Translations under genes and position numbers: made by a program
DNA from: Morganella psychrotolerans
Lineage (GTDB): Bacteria; Pseudomonadota; Gammaproteobacteria; Enterobacterales; Enterobacteriaceae
Assembly: GCF_001676055.1 (NCBI RefSeq)
Contig: NZ_LZEX01000008.1
Location: forward strand, 1-64,000
Direction: 5' to 3'
DNA length: 64,000 nucleotides
The notes under the pieces: model-generated
What the model saw: only the letters and a program-made list of their open reading frames with translations
Database searches by the model: none
What the model was told of the DNA's origin: nothing
Shown: positions 1 through 9,680 of the stretch, one piece after another
Position numbering within the stretch: the stretch's first letter is position 1
How the letters are laid out: every line of letters starts with the position of its first letter

Positions 1-8
1 ACAGAATT

Positions 9-126
9 TGCCTGGCGGCACTAGCGCGGTGGTCCCACCTGACCCCATGCCGAACTCAGAAGTGAAACGCCGTAGCGCCGATGGTAGTGTGGGGTCTCCC
101 CATGTGAGAGTAGGGAACCGCCAGGT
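9..126 (+). rRNA. rrf: 5S ribosomal RNA
   Basis: The stretch matches enterobacterial 5S rRNA almost base for base. It opens with the TGCCTGGCGG end and closes with the complementary CCGCCAGG end that forms helix I. The conserved core around CCGAACTCAGAAGTGAAACG lies in the middle. It is the last rRNA gene of an operon whose 16S and 23S genes would lie to the left of the window. The exact 3' end is uncertain by a few bases. Confidence 0.97.
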
Positions 127-175
127 TTTACATTAAGTGAGGATGCACAATTGCATCAGTCACGCAGAGATACGC

Positions 176-252
176 GGAGCGGTAGTTCAGTTGGTTAGAA
201 TACCTGCCTGTCACGCAGGGGGTCGCGGGTTCGAGTCCCGTCCGTTCCGCCA
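176..252 (+). tRNA. tRNA-Asp (GUC)
   Basis: A 77-base cloverleaf with a 7-base acceptor stem (GGAGCGG with CCGTTCC), a T arm containing GGTTCGAGTCCC and an encoded CCA end. The anticodon loop CTGTCAC places GTC at the anticodon, so it decodes aspartate codons. It lies about 50 bases after the 5S gene and just before a terminator, so it is the distal tRNA of the rRNA operon, as aspartate tRNAs are in some E. coli rrn operons. Confidence 0.98.
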
Positions 253-262
253 ACAAACATTA

Positions 263-296
263 ACCCCGATAGGAAACTATCGGGGTTTTTTGTTTT
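263..296 (+). terminator. Terminator of the rRNA operon
   Basis: A perfect stem, ACCCCGATAG with CTATCGGGGT around a short AAA-type loop, is followed by a run of T. It lies directly after tRNA-Asp. Confidence 0.92.
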
Positions 297-358
297 GTAT
301 GAAATAAATTCACCTTGAGGTTTTGCTCTCGACATTATAACGGTTTTTCGTTATTTTT

Positions 359-374
359 AGATGTCCGGATGTCC
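359..374 (+). promoter_or_regulatory. Tandem MetJ boxes before metA
   Basis: Two adjacent 8-mers, AGATGTCC and GGATGTCC, resemble the MetJ consensus AGACGTCT (6 and 5 of 8 matches). They abut without a gap, as MetJ dimers require, and end 26 bases before the metA start. MetJ with S-adenosylmethionine would repress metA here. The regulator itself is not in the window. Confidence 0.7.
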
Positions 375-399
375 AAAATAACAAGGAGAATGACCCGCC

Positions 400-1329
400 A
401 TGCCAATCCGTATTCCTGATGAACTTCCCGCAGTGACTGATCTTCGTGATGAAAATATCTTTGTAATGACGTCTTCGCGGGCGCAGTTTCAGGATATCCG
501 GCCGCTGAAAGTCTTGTTTTTAAATCTGATGCCGAAAAAAATAGAAACAGAGCTGCAATTTCTGCGGTTACTGTCAAACACGCCGCTTCAGGTGGATATT
601 CAACTACTCCGTATCAGTCATCACGAATCCAAAAATACACCAAAAGCGCATTTGGATGCCTTTTATTGTGATTTTGAGGAGATCAGGGAACAGAATTTTG
701 ACGGATTAGTTATCACTGGCGCACCACTCGGATTGGTTGATTTTAATGATGTTAATTACTGGCCGGAGCTTGATGAAATAATTCGTTGGTCACAAACGCA
801 TGTTACATCAACACTTTTTGTTTGCTGGGCTGTGCAGGCGGGACTGAATGCCTTATACAATATTCCTAAACAGACATTGAGCGAAAAACTCTCAGGCGTA
901 TACCGTCACACCACTCTGATGCCGCATGCGTTGCTGACCCGCGGGTTTGACGGGCAATTTTTTGCTCCGCACTCCCGTAATGCCGATTTTCCGGAATCAA
1001 TGATCCGTGATTATACCGATCTTGATATTCTTGCGGCCTCAGAAGAGGCTGGTGCGTATTTATTTGCCAGTAAAGATAAGCGACAGGTCTATGTTACCGG
1101 ACATGCAGAATATGATGCCGATACATTAGCGAATGAATATTGGCGGGATACGGATGCCGGGTTAGCACCGGAGTTGCCGGTAAATTATTTTCCGGGGGAC
1201 GACCCGCAGCAAACACCCGTCTCCAGCTGGCGCGGACACGGGCATCTTCTCTACTCTAACTGGCTGAATTATTGCGTTTATCAGATAACGCCATTTGATC
1301 TGAGTACCATGAACCCGACCAGTGATTAA
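400..1329 (+). CDS. metA: Homoserine O-succinyltransferase MetA
   Basis: It transfers a succinyl group from succinyl-CoA to L-homoserine, the first committed step of methionine synthesis, in the cytoplasm. At 309 residues it has the usual length, and it aligns along its whole length with E. coli MetA. The catalytic cysteine is Cys142 (VCWAVQAGL), and the His235-Glu237 pair lies in GHAEYD, the same numbering as in E. coli. A good ribosome site (AAGGAG) precedes the ATG. Tandem MetJ boxes lie just upstream. It is a single-gene unit facing the end of eda. MetA homologues can also be acetyltransferases; the close similarity to the E. coli enzyme favours succinylation. Confidence 0.98.
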   Translation: MPIRIPDELPAVTDLRDENIFVMTSSRAQFQDIRPLKVLFLNLMPKKIETELQFLRLLSNTPLQVDIQLLRISHHESKNTPKAHLDAFYCDFEEIREQNFDGLVITGAPLGLVDFNDVNYWPELDEIIRWSQTHVTSTLFVCWAVQAGLNALYNIPKQTLSEKLSGVYRHTTLMPHALLTRGFDGQFFAPHSRNADFPESMIRDYTDLDILAASEEAGAYLFASKDKRQVYVTGHAEYDADTLANEYWRDTDAGLAPELPVNYFPGDDPQQTPVSSWRGHGHLLYSNWLNYCVYQITPFDLSTMNPTSD

Positions 1330-1331
1330 AC

Positions 1332-1360
1332 TGAAAATGCCACCATTGCGGTGGCAAAAA
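1332..1360 (-). terminator. Terminator between metA and eda
   Basis: The hairpin TGCCACC / GGTGGCA with a five-base loop lies between the convergent metA and eda ends. On the minus strand it is followed by ATTTT, a modest T-run, so it most likely ends the edd-eda transcript. Confidence 0.6.
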
Positions 1361-1377
1361 ACAGATGAGTTGAATAA

Positions 1378-2019
1378 TCAGGCTGTTGCACCGGCAACGG
1401 CTTGTGCAGCCAGAGTTGTAATACGCGCATAGTCACCATCACGGATAGCATCCGCAGGCACCAGCCAGGAGCCGCCGACACACAGCACACTGCTGAGTGC
1501 GAGATAATCACGATAGTTACTCAGACTGATCCCGCCTGTCGGGCAGAACCGGATATGCGAAAATGGACCCGCTATTGCTTTCAGGGCGCTGACACCGCCG
1601 TTAGCCTCTGCCGGGAAAAATTTAAAGTTATCCAGCCCGTAACTCATGCCGGTCATTAACTCTGATACTGTTGAAATGCCCGGGATCAGCGGAATCGGTC
1701 CGTTCACAGCCGCTTGCAGCAGGGCATCCGTCAGGCCCGGGCTGATAGCAAACTGCGCACCTGCTGCGGTAACCGCTTTTAATTGTTCCGGATTAGTCAC
1801 AGTACCAGCGCCGACAATCGCTTCCGGCACTTCCTGTGCGATAGCGCGTATTGCATCAATGGCACAGCTGGTGCGTAATGTTACTTCAAGAACACGCACG
1901 CCTCCTGCGATCAGCGCGCGGGCCAGCGGCACAGCCTGGTGCAGTTCATCGATCACAATAACAGGCACAACGGGTCCTGCGGTTAAGATTGAGTTTGCAC
2001 TTATTTTCCAGTTATTCAT
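1378..2019 (-). CDS. eda: KDPG/KHG aldolase Eda
   Basis: It cleaves 2-keto-3-deoxy-6-phosphogluconate to pyruvate and glyceraldehyde 3-phosphate, the last step of the Entner-Doudoroff pathway, and handles 2-keto-4-hydroxyglutarate. The start was set at the ATG of MNNWKIS because homology to E. coli Eda begins there and GAGAG lies just upstream; the open frame runs further back without similarity. This gives 213 residues, the normal length. The Schiff-base lysine is Lys133 ([11 protein letters not shown]), with Glu45 and Arg49 (EVTLRT) in the active site. It follows edd by 37 bases and is co-transcribed with it. Confidence 0.97.
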   Translation of the reverse strand: MNNWKISANSILTAGPVVPVIVIDELHQAVPLARALIAGGVRVLEVTLRTSCAIDAIRAIAQEVPEAIVGAGTVTNPEQLKAVTAAGAQFAISPGLTDALLQAAVNGPIPLIPGISTVSELMTGMSYGLDNFKFFPAEANGGVSALKAIAGPFSHIRFCPTGGISLSNYRDYLALSSVLCVGGSWLVPADAIRDGDYARITTLAAQAVAGATA

Positions 2020-2056
2020 TGTTACTCTCACTTTTATCATCAAATCTAAAAAAGGC

Positions 2057-3892
2057 TCAGAAACGGATACAGCAGGCACCTTCTTCCGCACCGGACAGTT
2101 GTGTGCGCAATGCGCGGAATAATTCACGGCCGGTTCCTTCGTGTTCAGCACTGAGATCTGGCTGCTCTGCGTCACGGGCGGCTAAAATAGTCTCATCAAC
2201 AAGCAATGTCAGTTCGCCGGTCTGTCCGTTGACCCGGACAAGGTCACCTTCACGGATTTTTGCCAACAACCCGCCGGTACAGGCTTCAGGTGTCACATGG
2301 ATAGCAGAAGGTACTTTGCCTGATGCACCGGATAAGCGCCCGTCAGTAACAAGTGCCACGTTATAGCCTTTATCCATCAATACACCCAGTGGCGGCATCA
2401 GTTTATGCAGTTCCGGCATTCCGTTTGCCTGCGGGCCCTGGAAACGAACCACCACAACACAATCCTTATTCAGCAGCCCGGCTTCAAAGGCGGGAACGAT
2501 GTCATGCTGGCTGTTAAAAACCATGGCGGGTGCTTCAATTACCTGATTAGCCGACGGTACAGCGGACGTTTTCATCACGGCGCGCCCCAGGTTTCCGTTC
2601 AGTACCTTGGTGCCGCCATGAGACGAAAACGGGGTGCGTCCCTGCGCGATAACACTGTTATCCGGGGAATTGATCGCGCCTTCGCGCCATCTCAGTTCCC
2701 CGTTATCCAGCCACGGCTCCTGTGTATAGCGGGATAAACCAAATCCTGCGACAGTATGGACATCTTCATGCAGCAGACCCAGACTGAGTAATTCGCGGAT
2801 AATCAGTTGTAATCCGCCGGCGGCATGGAATTGATTAATATCAGCGGGGCCATTCGGATAGATGCGACTGAGCAGCGGCACAATATCTGACAGCTCAGAA
2901 AAATCGTCCCAGTTAATGATAATACCGGCAGCGGCAGCGATTGCGACCAGATGCATGGTCAGATTGGTAGACCCGCCGGTTGCCAGCAGACCAACAATGC
3001 CGTTTATAATTACTTTCTCATCCACCAACTGACCAACCGGCAGATAATTACCGCTGTTTTCCGTAAAGCGGACAACCTGCTGCGTTGCGGCATCAGTCAG
3101 TGCACTACGCAGCGGTGAATCAGGCTGGATAAAGGACGACCCCGGCAGATGCAGCCCCATGATTTCCATCATCATCTGGTTAGAATTGGCGGTGCCATAA
3201 AAGGTACAGGTTCCGGCTGAATGATAAGACGCCGCTTCTGCATCAAGCAGAGCCCGGCGATCAGCTTTTCCTTCAGCAAATAACTGGCGCACCCGTACTT
3301 TTTCTTTATTCGGCAGACCGCTGGTCATAGGACCGGCAGGAATAAAAACAGACGGCAGATGCCCGAAAGAGAGCGCTGCCATCATCATTCCCGGAACAAT
3401 TTTATCGCAGATCCCTAAGTACAGTGCGCCATCAAACATATTATGGGATAAACCGATAGCGGCTGACATGGCAATCACATCGCGGCTCAGCAGCGACAAC
3501 TCCATACCATCCTGACCCTGAGTAACACCATCACACATTGCCGGAACGCCACCTGCCACCTGACCAATTGCTCCGGCACGGTGCAGTGCTGCTCTGATTT
3601 GTTCCGGATACTGTTCATACGGTTTATGTGCGGACAACATATCATTATAGGCGGTGATAATTGCGATATCGTTATGTGCCATATTGCGCAGCTGTTGTTT
3701 CTCTTCCGGCTGGCAGGCGGCAAAACCATGAGCCAGATTTCCGCAGGCTAACTGAGCACGGTGAACTGTTTTACTGCGCGCGGTGCTGATTTTTTTCAGA
3801 TAACGGGCGCGGGATAAGCGCGAACGCTCAGTAATACGGGCGGTGATATCTGAAAGGCGCTGATGAACCGGCGGATAAGCAGAATGTGTCAT
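2057..3892 (-). CDS. edd: Phosphogluconate dehydratase Edd
   Basis: It dehydrates 6-phosphogluconate to KDPG, the first dedicated Entner-Doudoroff step. Members are iron-sulfur enzymes of the IlvD/Edd family. The 611-residue product matches the family along its length, with clear blocks at [51 protein letters not shown] and [18 protein letters not shown]. It forms an operon with eda downstream. A near-perfect GntR operator lies about 65 bases upstream, so gluconate induction is expected. In E. coli edd-eda sits next to zwf; here it is placed between metA and metH. Confidence 0.97.
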   Translation of the reverse strand: MTHSAYPPVHQRLSDITARITERSRLSRARYLKKISTARSKTVHRAQLACGNLAHGFAACQPEEKQQLRNMAHNDIAIITAYNDMLSAHKPYEQYPEQIRAALHRAGAIGQVAGGVPAMCDGVTQGQDGMELSLLSRDVIAMSAAIGLSHNMFDGALYLGICDKIVPGMMMAALSFGHLPSVFIPAGPMTSGLPNKEKVRVRQLFAEGKADRRALLDAEAASYHSAGTCTFYGTANSNQMMMEIMGLHLPGSSFIQPDSPLRSALTDAATQQVVRFTENSGNYLPVGQLVDEKVIINGIVGLLATGGSTNLTMHLVAIAAAAGIIINWDDFSELSDIVPLLSRIYPNGPADINQFHAAGGLQLIIRELLSLGLLHEDVHTVAGFGLSRYTQEPWLDNGELRWREGAINSPDNSVIAQGRTPFSSHGGTKVLNGNLGRAVMKTSAVPSANQVIEAPAMVFNSQHDIVPAFEAGLLNKDCVVVVRFQGPQANGMPELHKLMPPLGVLMDKGYNVALVTDGRLSGASGKVPSAIHVTPEACTGGLLAKIREGDLVRVNGQTGELTLLVDETILAARDAEQPDLSAEHEGTGRELFRALRTQLSGAEEGACCIRF

Positions 3893-3955
3893 GGTATTGG
3901 CTCCCGGCTGGGTATCTGCCGCAGTGTTTCAACGTCGGCAGTATCATTAATATGC

Positions 3956-3971
3956 GTGTTACCGGTAACAT
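3956..3971 (-). promoter_or_regulatory. GntR operator upstream of edd
   Basis: GTGTTACCGGTAACAT differs at one base from the palindromic GntR operator ATGTTACCGGTAACAT known from E. coli gluconate genes. It lies 64 bases before the edd start. Repression by GntR, relieved by gluconate, is inferred. Confidence 0.82.
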
Positions 3972-4176
3972 TTACACAGACCAACGGGTACTTGCAACTG
4001 TTCGGCGCAATTCATACCGGGAAATATGATCGACCTCAAATTTTAGCTGAAACGAGAAAGCTTCCGGTGCAGATCGAATAACCGGGAAAATCCGGTTGTG
4101 CGGGTTTGTTGCAGGCATCAACATGAAAAACGCTCAGGTTGGTCTTTGATATCCTCAGTAAAAGCTGTGTTATTAT

Positions 4177-4192
4177 AGACGTTCAGACGTCT
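4177..4192 (+). promoter_or_regulatory. Tandem MetJ boxes before metH
   Basis: AGACGTTC is followed directly by AGACGTCT. The second is the exact MetJ consensus and the first matches 6 of 8. They end 35 bases before the metH start codon, over the probable promoter or leader. This is the strongest Met operator in the window. Confidence 0.88.
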
Positions 4193-4227
4193 GTTTAAAT
4201 CAGGGTAATACGGAGTGGAGTCAGAAC

Positions 4228-7200
4228 ATGGATAATAAATTCAGCGAATTAAAAGAAACACTCACCAGGCGGATCCTTATTCTGGATGGTGCCATGGGGA
4301 CAATGATCCAGCGTTATGCACTGAATGAAGCTGGTTACCGGGGAGAACGTTTCGCTGACTGGCCTGTGGATCTGAAAGGCAATAATGATCTTTTATCCCT
4401 CACTCAGCCGGATATTATCCGTGAAATCCATCTTGCCTACCTTGAGGCCGGTGCCGATATCATTGAAACTAATAGTTTTAATTCCACTGTTATTTCAATG
4501 GCGGACTATCAGATGGAATCTCTGTCTGATGAAATCAATGAAGCGGCGGCAAAACTGGCGCGTGAGTGCGCCGACGAATGGACGCGAAAAACGCCGGAGA
4601 AACCCCGCTATGTTGCGGGTATCCTGGGGCCGACCAACAGAACCGCTTCTATTTCCCCTGATGTGAATGATCCCGCTTACCGCAATGTTTCCTATGATGC
4701 ACTGGTTGATGCCTATCGCAGCTCTGTGCGGGCATTAGTTCGTGGCGGTGCTGACATCATTATGATCGAAACTATTTTCGATACACTCAATGCCAAAGCG
4801 GCAATTTATGCGGTAGAAACTGAATTTGAAGCGCTGGGTATCAAACTGCCGGTAATGCTTTCCGGCACCATTACGGATGCGTCAGGGCGGACACTGACCG
4901 GACAGACAACCGAAGCGTTTTATAACTCCATGCGCCATATACGCCCGCTCTCTTTCGGGCTTAACTGCGCCCTGGGTCCGGCAGAACTGCGCCAGTATGT
5001 TGCGGAACTTTCACGGATAGCGGAGTGTTGTGTCAGTACGCACCCCAATGCCGGTCTGCCGAATGCGTTCGGCGGGTACGACCTGGATGCGGCAAACATG
5101 GCGGAGTATATCCGCGAGTGGGCGCAGTCCGGGCTGCTGAATATTGTCGGCGGTTGTTGCGGAACAACGCCTGAACATATCCGTGCGATTGCGCAGGCCG
5201 TTGCGGATATCGCGCCGCGTGTTCTGCCGGAACGCCCTGTTGCCTGCCGCCTGGCGGGTCTTGAACCGCTGACAATTGATAAAAACTCACTGTTTGTGAA
5301 TGTGGGCGAGCGGACAAACATTACCGGCTCTGCCCGTTTCAAACGGCTGATTAAGGCAGGGGACTATCAGGAAGCGCTGGCTGTTGCGCGCAGCCAGGTG
5401 GAAAACGGCGCACAGATTATTGATATCAATATGGATGAGGGCATGCTGGATTCGCAGGCGGCGATGGTGCGCTTTCTCAATATGGTGTCCGGTGAGCCGG
5501 ATATTGCCCGTGTGCCGGTTATGATTGACTCCTCTAAATGGGAGGTGATTGAGGCGGGACTGAAATGCGTCCAGGGCAAAGGTATTGTGAATTCTATCTC
5601 TCTTAAAGAGGGGGAAGCCGTTTTTATTGATCATGCCAAAAAAGTGCTGCGCTATGGCGCCGCTGTGATTGTGATGGCATTTGATGAAACCGGGCAGGCG
5701 GATACCCGTCAGCGCAAAGTGGAAATTTGTCAGCGCGCCTACCGCATCCTGACAGAGAAGGTCGGTTTTCCGCCGGAAGATATTATTTTTGACCCGAATA
5801 TTTTTGCAGTGGCAACGGGGATCTCTGAGCACAATAACTATGCGGTTGATTTTATTGAAGCCTGTAAGGAGATCAAAGCTACATTACCCCATGCCATGAT
5901 TTCCGGCGGGGTATCGAATGTCTCTTTCTCTTTTCGCGGCAACGACCCGGTGCGTGAAGCTATCCACGCCGTATTCCTCTATTACGCCATCCGCAATGGA
6001 ATGGACATGGGGATCGTCAATGCCGGGCAACTGGCGATTTATGATGATTTACCGCCCGCACTGCGTGATGCCGTCGAAGATGTTGTTCTGAACCGCAATG
6101 ATGAGGCAACAGAACGTCTGCTGGCGCTGGCAGAGGAATTCCGTGACAGCAAAGGGGATGAAATTGCACCGCAACTGGCGGAATGGCGCGGATGGGAAGT
6201 GGAAAAACGGCTGGAATATGCGCTGGTAAAAGGGATCACCGAATTTATTATTGAGGATACCGAAGAGAGCCGTCAGCGTGCCGCAACCCCGGTGGAAGTG
6301 ATAGAAGGTCCTCTGATGAACGGTATGAATGTTGTCGGTGACCTGTTCAGTGAAGGTAAAATGTTTCTGCCGCAGGTGGTGAAATCAGCCAGGGTGATGA
6401 AACAGGCGGTTGCTTATCTTGAGCCATATATTAAGGCATCAAAAACCAGTGGCAGCAGTGCCGGTAAGGTTCTGCTGGCAACCGTGAAAGGCGATGTTCA
6501 TGACATCGGCAAAAATATCGTCGGCGTGGTGCTGCAGTGCAATAACTATGAAATTATTGATCTCGGCGTTATGGTGCCGTGCGAAACCATCCTGCGCACG
6601 GCAATTGAAGAGAAAGTCGATATTATCGGCTTGTCCGGGCTTATCACTCCGTCTCTTGATGAAATGGTGCATGTGGCGAAGGAGATGGAGCGTCAGGGCT
6701 TTACTCTTCCGTTACTGATTGGCGGGGCGACGACATCCAAAGCACACACTGCCGTAAAGATTGAACCTAATTACAGCGGTGCCGTAACTTATGTCCAGAA
6801 CGCCTCGCGCACTGTGGGTGTGGTGGCAGCGTTACTGTCAGATAAACAGCGGGATGAATTTGTTGCCCGCACCCGCAGAGAGTATGAAGTGGTCCGCGAT
6901 CAGTATGCCCGCCGTCAGCCGCGTTCGGCTCCGGTGACACTGGCACAGGCGCGGGAAAATGCAGTGGCGGTTGATTGGAGCAACTATACGCCGCCGCGTC
7001 CGCAATTTGCCGGGGTAAAATCAGTCAGCGCGCCGATCTCTGTTTTGCGCCGCTATATTGACTGGACGCCGTTCTTTATGACCTGGTCACTCGCCGGAAA
7101 ATACCCGCGTATAATGGAAGATGACGTGGTCGGGGAAGAAGCAACGCGTTTATTTCAGGATGCAAATGCGATGCTGGATGAGCTGGACCGCTCCGGCACA

Positions 7201-7908
7201 CTGACTCCGCGCGGCGTTGTCGGGATCTTCCCGGCAAACCGCATTGGCGATGATATTGCGGTGTACCGGGATGAATTGCGTGAGGAAATCCTGCTGTACA
7301 GTTGTCATCTGCGCCAACAGACACAAAAGAAAGATAACTTCCCGAATGCCTGTCTGGCGGATTTTGTCGCACCTGCGGGCACACCTGATTACCTCGGTGC
7401 TTTTGCGGTGACCGGCGGGCTTGAGGAAGATCAATTAGCCGCCGGGTTTGAAGCCGCTCATGATGATTACAATAAAATCATGGTAAAAGCACTCTCAGAT
7501 CGCCTGGCGGAAGCATTCGCTGAATATCTGCATGAGCAGGTGCGCAAAACAATCTGGGGTTACAGTCCGGATGAAGACCTGGATAACGACGCCATGATCC
7601 GTGAAAATTATCAGGGGATCCGTCCGGCGCCGGGTTATCCGGCATGTCCTGAGCATACGGAAAAAAGTAAAATCTGGGATTTACTGGATGTTGAGTCCCG
7701 TACCGGTATGCGTCTGACAGAGTCTTATGCTATGTGGCCGGGCGCGTCAGTTTCCGGCTGGTATTTCAGCCATCCGCAAAGTAAATATTTTGCTGTCGCA
7801 CAGATTCAGAAAGATCAGATTGAAGATTATGCCGCACGCAAAAATATGCCGGTTAAAGAACTTGAACGCTGGCTGTCACCGAACCTGGGCTATGACCCTG
7901 AAGATTAA
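4228..7908 (+). CDS. metH: Cobalamin-dependent methionine synthase MetH
   Basis: It transfers a methyl group from 5-methyltetrahydrofolate to homocysteine through methylcobalamin. At 1226 residues it has the full four-module length. The homocysteine-binding domain (about 1-330) has zinc ligands Cys247, Cys310 and Cys311 ([17 protein letters not shown]). The folate barrel (about 350-620) includes [14 protein letters not shown]. The cobalamin module (about 650-890) has the lower-ligand His758 in [11 protein letters not shown]. The C-terminal reactivation domain binds S-adenosylmethionine. The ATG follows a GGAG site. Tandem MetJ boxes precede it and a terminator follows. The cobalamin-independent isozyme MetE is also in this window. 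Confidence 0.99.
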   Translation: MDNKFSELKETLTRRILILDGAMGTMIQRYALNEAGYRGERFADWPVDLKGNNDLLSLTQPDIIREIHLAYLEAGADIIETNSFNSTVISMADYQMESLSDEINEAAAKLARECADEWTRKTPEKPRYVAGILGPTNRTASISPDVNDPAYRNVSYDALVDAYRSSVRALVRGGADIIMIETIFDTLNAKAAIYAVETEFEALGIKLPVMLSGTITDASGRTLTGQTTEAFYNSMRHIRPLSFGLNCALGPAELRQYVAELSRIAECCVSTHPNAGLPNAFGGYDLDAANMAEYIREWAQSGLLNIVGGCCGTTPEHIRAIAQAVADIAPRVLPERPVACRLAGLEPLTIDKNSLFVNVGERTNITGSARFKRLIKAGDYQEALAVARSQVENGAQIIDINMDEGMLDSQAAMVRFLNMVSGEPDIARVPVMIDSSKWEVIEAGLKCVQGKGIVNSISLKEGEAVFIDHAKKVLRYGAAVIVMAFDETGQADTRQRKVEICQRAYRILTEKVGFPPEDIIFDPNIFAVATGISEHNNYAVDFIEACKEIKATLPHAMISGGVSNVSFSFRGNDPVREAIHAVFLYYAIRNGMDMGIVNAGQLAIYDDLPPALRDAVEDVVLNRNDEATERLLALAEEFRDSKGDEIAPQLAEWRGWEVEKRLEYALVKGITEFIIEDTEESRQRAATPVEVIEGPLMNGMNVVGDLFSEGKMFLPQVVKSARVMKQAVAYLEPYIKASKTSGSSAGKVLLATVKGDVHDIGKNIVGVVLQCNNYEIIDLGVMVPCETILRTAIEEKVDIIGLSGLITPSLDEMVHVAKEMERQGFTLPLLIGGATTSKAHTAVKIEPNYSGAVTYVQNASRTVGVVAALLSDKQRDEFVARTRREYEVVRDQYARRQPRSAPVTLAQARENAVAVDWSNYTPPRPQFAGVKSVSAPISVLRRYIDWTPFFMTWSLAGKYPRIMEDDVVGEEATRLFQDANAMLDELDRSGTLTPRGVVGIFPANRIGDDIAVYRDELREEILLYSCHLRQQTQKKDNFPNACLADFVAPAGTPDYLGAFAVTGGLEEDQLAAGFEAAHDDYNKIMVKALSDRLAEAFAEYLHEQVRKTIWGYSPDEDLDNDAMIRENYQGIRPAPGYPACPEHTEKSKIWDLLDVESRTGMRLTESYAMWPGASVSGWYFSHPQSKYFAVAQIQKDQIEDYAARKNMPVKELERWLSPNLGYDPED

Positions 7909-7913
7909 TATCA

Positions 7914-7937
7914 CCGCCCCGTAAGGGGCTTTTTTCT
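7914..7937 (+). terminator. Terminator after metH
   Basis: The short stem GCCCC / GGGGC with a GTAA loop is followed by TTTTTT, immediately after the metH stop codon. Confidence 0.88.
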
Positions 7938-8071
7938 GCCGATTTTCCTGATATATAAGCCTTATCAGTCTCCTGTCCGGGTTTGCGTTAACGGCCCGGA
8001 GATGCCCTGCGTATAGTGGACAGTGCAACATTCAGTTGCTCTGCTATCAGCACAAAAGGAGATAATATAAT

Positions 8072-8413
8072 ATGAAATCGTCTTTGCATTACCGGCTGGT
8101 GATTTTTTCGGCCCTGATAATTAGCGGTGTATTTACCGGCAGTTGCCGGGCTGAAATTGATATATCGTGTCCACTGCTTTTCATGCATGTCTCCCGTGAT
8201 GTCGAGGATAGTATATGCATCAGTAAGATGCGGGTTCTTGTGTGTCCGAAAATGTGTCATCCGGTAAACGGACATGAGGAAGGCATTAGTACTGTATGTT
8301 TTAAAAAAGGAGAACCATTTGGTGAACAAACAGAATTTAAGATACGAGTCTTCATCCCTGAAAATTGTGAACTGACCCTTCCGGTTGCAGTGAAACCTGC
8401 CACTGAACAGTGA
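8072..8413 (+). CDS. Small cysteine-rich exported protein, unknown function
   Basis: I do not recognise this 113-residue protein. It starts with a basic residue and a hydrophobic stretch typical of a Sec signal peptide (about residues 1-27), with likely cleavage after the CRA sequence. The mature part of about 86 residues holds six cysteines, enough for three disulfides, suggesting a compact folded periplasmic or secreted protein. A strong ribosome site (AAAGGAG) sits 9 bases before the ATG. It stands alone after metH, with no obvious terminator. The cysteine spacing did not match a family I know. A lipoprotein reading (GSC as lipobox) is less likely because the position three before the cysteine is not Leu, Val or Ile. 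Confidence 0.65.
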   Translation: MKSSLHYRLVIFSALIISGVFTGSCRAEIDISCPLLFMHVSRDVEDSICISKMRVLVCPKMCHPVNGHEEGISTVCFKKGEPFGEQTEFKIRVFIPENCELTLPVAVKPATEQ

Positions 8414-8630
8414 TGTGATATTACTCAGGATAACCGGCCGGTATCCTTTTGTAGCGGATCTGTTTTCATTTTCCTTATTATCTGCCGGAAATGATCACCT
8501 GATGTGATACTCCGGACCTTGTCATTGTCTTTTTCATCCCCATTTATAAACAAGGAATTATGCCGTACTATGGCAACTATCTGCCGCGGTCGGGCACATC
8601 ATATTCAATCATAACGGGAGTGATGAAATA

Positions 8631-9215
8631 ATGTACCGCTTCTATATTCAGGATGCTCTACCCGCCGGGTGCCTGCCGGCCTATACGCTGCCTAAACCGG
8701 ACCAGCCTCACTATTATGAACTGGATGAAAATGTCCTGAATGCTGCGCTGAACATTATGCAGATAACGGATGTTCTGGATACGGACGATCTGCTGGATGA
8801 TGACTGTTTTAACCGTATCTGGCTGAAAAGCGAACTGACTCCTGCCCGTGCATCGGAAGTTTATCATTTTCTTTTTAAACAGCAGATTGTTGAGCCCATT
8901 CCGTCGCCGGATGAAATCGCTGCATTTAAGCAGGCGCGGGAAGATGAAATTGCACTGCTGAGTTTACGCAGCCCGAAAGACGGGTGTATTCCTGTGCATA
9001 AATTTGCCACACAAGATGCCTGGCGGATAGTTCCGCAGGAGTGCCTGTTGATCGTGGACATGCTCAATGAGCATTTACTGGATGATCATAACGAAGTGGT
9101 TAAAAATATTGCGTCACTGTGCCACATTTCACATAAAACCCTGGAGCAGGCACTGAAAGGCTGGCGCGGGTTTAATAAATTTGCCGCGAAGCATGGCGGA
9201 TATAAGGTCTGCTGA
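8631..9215 (+). CDS. Hypothetical cytoplasmic protein, 194 aa
   Basis: This 194-residue product was not recognised. It has no signal peptide or membrane segment. The composition is acidic in the first half (for example DVLDTDDLLDDD near residues 48-59) and the second half looks helical, ending in a basic aromatic patch (GWRGFNKFAAKHGGYKVC). A GGAG site precedes the ATG. Codon use looks like that of the neighbours, so it is probably a real gene long resident in this lineage. It lies between the exported Cys-rich protein and the 3' side of lysC, with no partner that suggests a function. Confidence 0.65.
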   Translation: MYRFYIQDALPAGCLPAYTLPKPDQPHYYELDENVLNAALNIMQITDVLDTDDLLDDDCFNRIWLKSELTPARASEVYHFLFKQQIVEPIPSPDEIAAFKQAREDEIALLSLRSPKDGCIPVHKFATQDAWRIVPQECLLIVDMLNEHLLDDHNEVVKNIASLCHISHKTLEQALKGWRGFNKFAAKHGGYKVC

Positions 9216-9451
9216 CGCAGCCTGTGCCTGTTTTTTCTGCGGTCCGGATGAAATGACGGTATTATTGCCATACTGAACAAGTAAATTAAATTAATAATAA
9301 GGCAAGTGATTATTCATAGCGCCTTGTCTTAGTTGGTATAAATCACTTTGCTATTGATATATTAAATATCTTTATATTGTTCTGCAAAAATATGATTTTA
9401 ATTGATGGAAAGATGCTCTTCTTTCCTTATAATTTCTGGTGAGGGATATGA

Positions 9452-9601
9452 TTGATAGCGAGGAACAGTTCACTATCTTTTATGTTTCCTTCCGTGATCG
9501 TCTTACTCTTCTTCATATTTTGGAGCTATCAATATCGTGATGACAGGGACAGCAAGCGATATGTTATGTATCGGCAATATGTCACTTTTGTTCTGTATTG
9601 A
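9452..9601 (+). CDS. Candidate small membrane protein
   Basis: A possible 49-codon reading frame starts at TTG 9452, six bases after a GAGGG ribosome-site-like sequence. An internal ATG at 9482 would give 39 residues. The product has one hydrophobic segment (FPSVIVLLFFIFW) followed by a charged, tyrosine-rich tail (YQYRDDRDSKRYVMYRQY), the usual layout of one-pass small inner-membrane proteins. A strong terminator follows 25 bases later and an AT-rich, promoter-like stretch lies upstream near 9350-9390. This suggests a short independent transcript. It could instead be a non-coding RNA. The evidence is compositional only. Confidence 0.3.
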   Translation: MIARNSSLSFMFPSVIVLLFFIFWSYQYRDDRDSKRYVMYRQYVTFVLY

Positions 9602-9626
9602 TTGATCTCTCTTCGTGTGAATTAAT

Positions 9627-9664
9627 CGCCTGGCGTTAATATCGTCAGGCGTTTTTTTTTGTTT
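9627..9664 (+). terminator. Strong rightward terminator
   Basis: CGCCTGGCG pairs with CGTCAGGCG (CGCCTG/CAGGCG core) and is followed by nine T. The T-run is on the plus strand, so it ends a rightward transcript coming from the gap after 9215, not lysC. Confidence 0.85.
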
Positions 9665-9680
9665 TTCTGCTATCTGCAAA

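Larger units (their letters stand above)
3893..4227. other. Divergent edd / metH intergenic region
   Basis: A 335-base gap between divergent genes. It holds a GntR operator on the edd side and tandem MetJ boxes on the metH side, plus a small AACCGG/CCGGTT hairpin near 4080-4098. No coding sequence could be supported. Confidence 0.6.

Noticed and set aside
5287-5832. 181-codon minus-strand frame within metH
   Set aside because: Antisense shadow of a certain gene, with no independent support.
7988-8329. Minus-strand frame opposite the Cys-rich exported protein
   Set aside because: It lacks a ribosome site and shows no recognisable features. The plus-strand frame has a signal peptide, a strong ribosome site and a consistent length.
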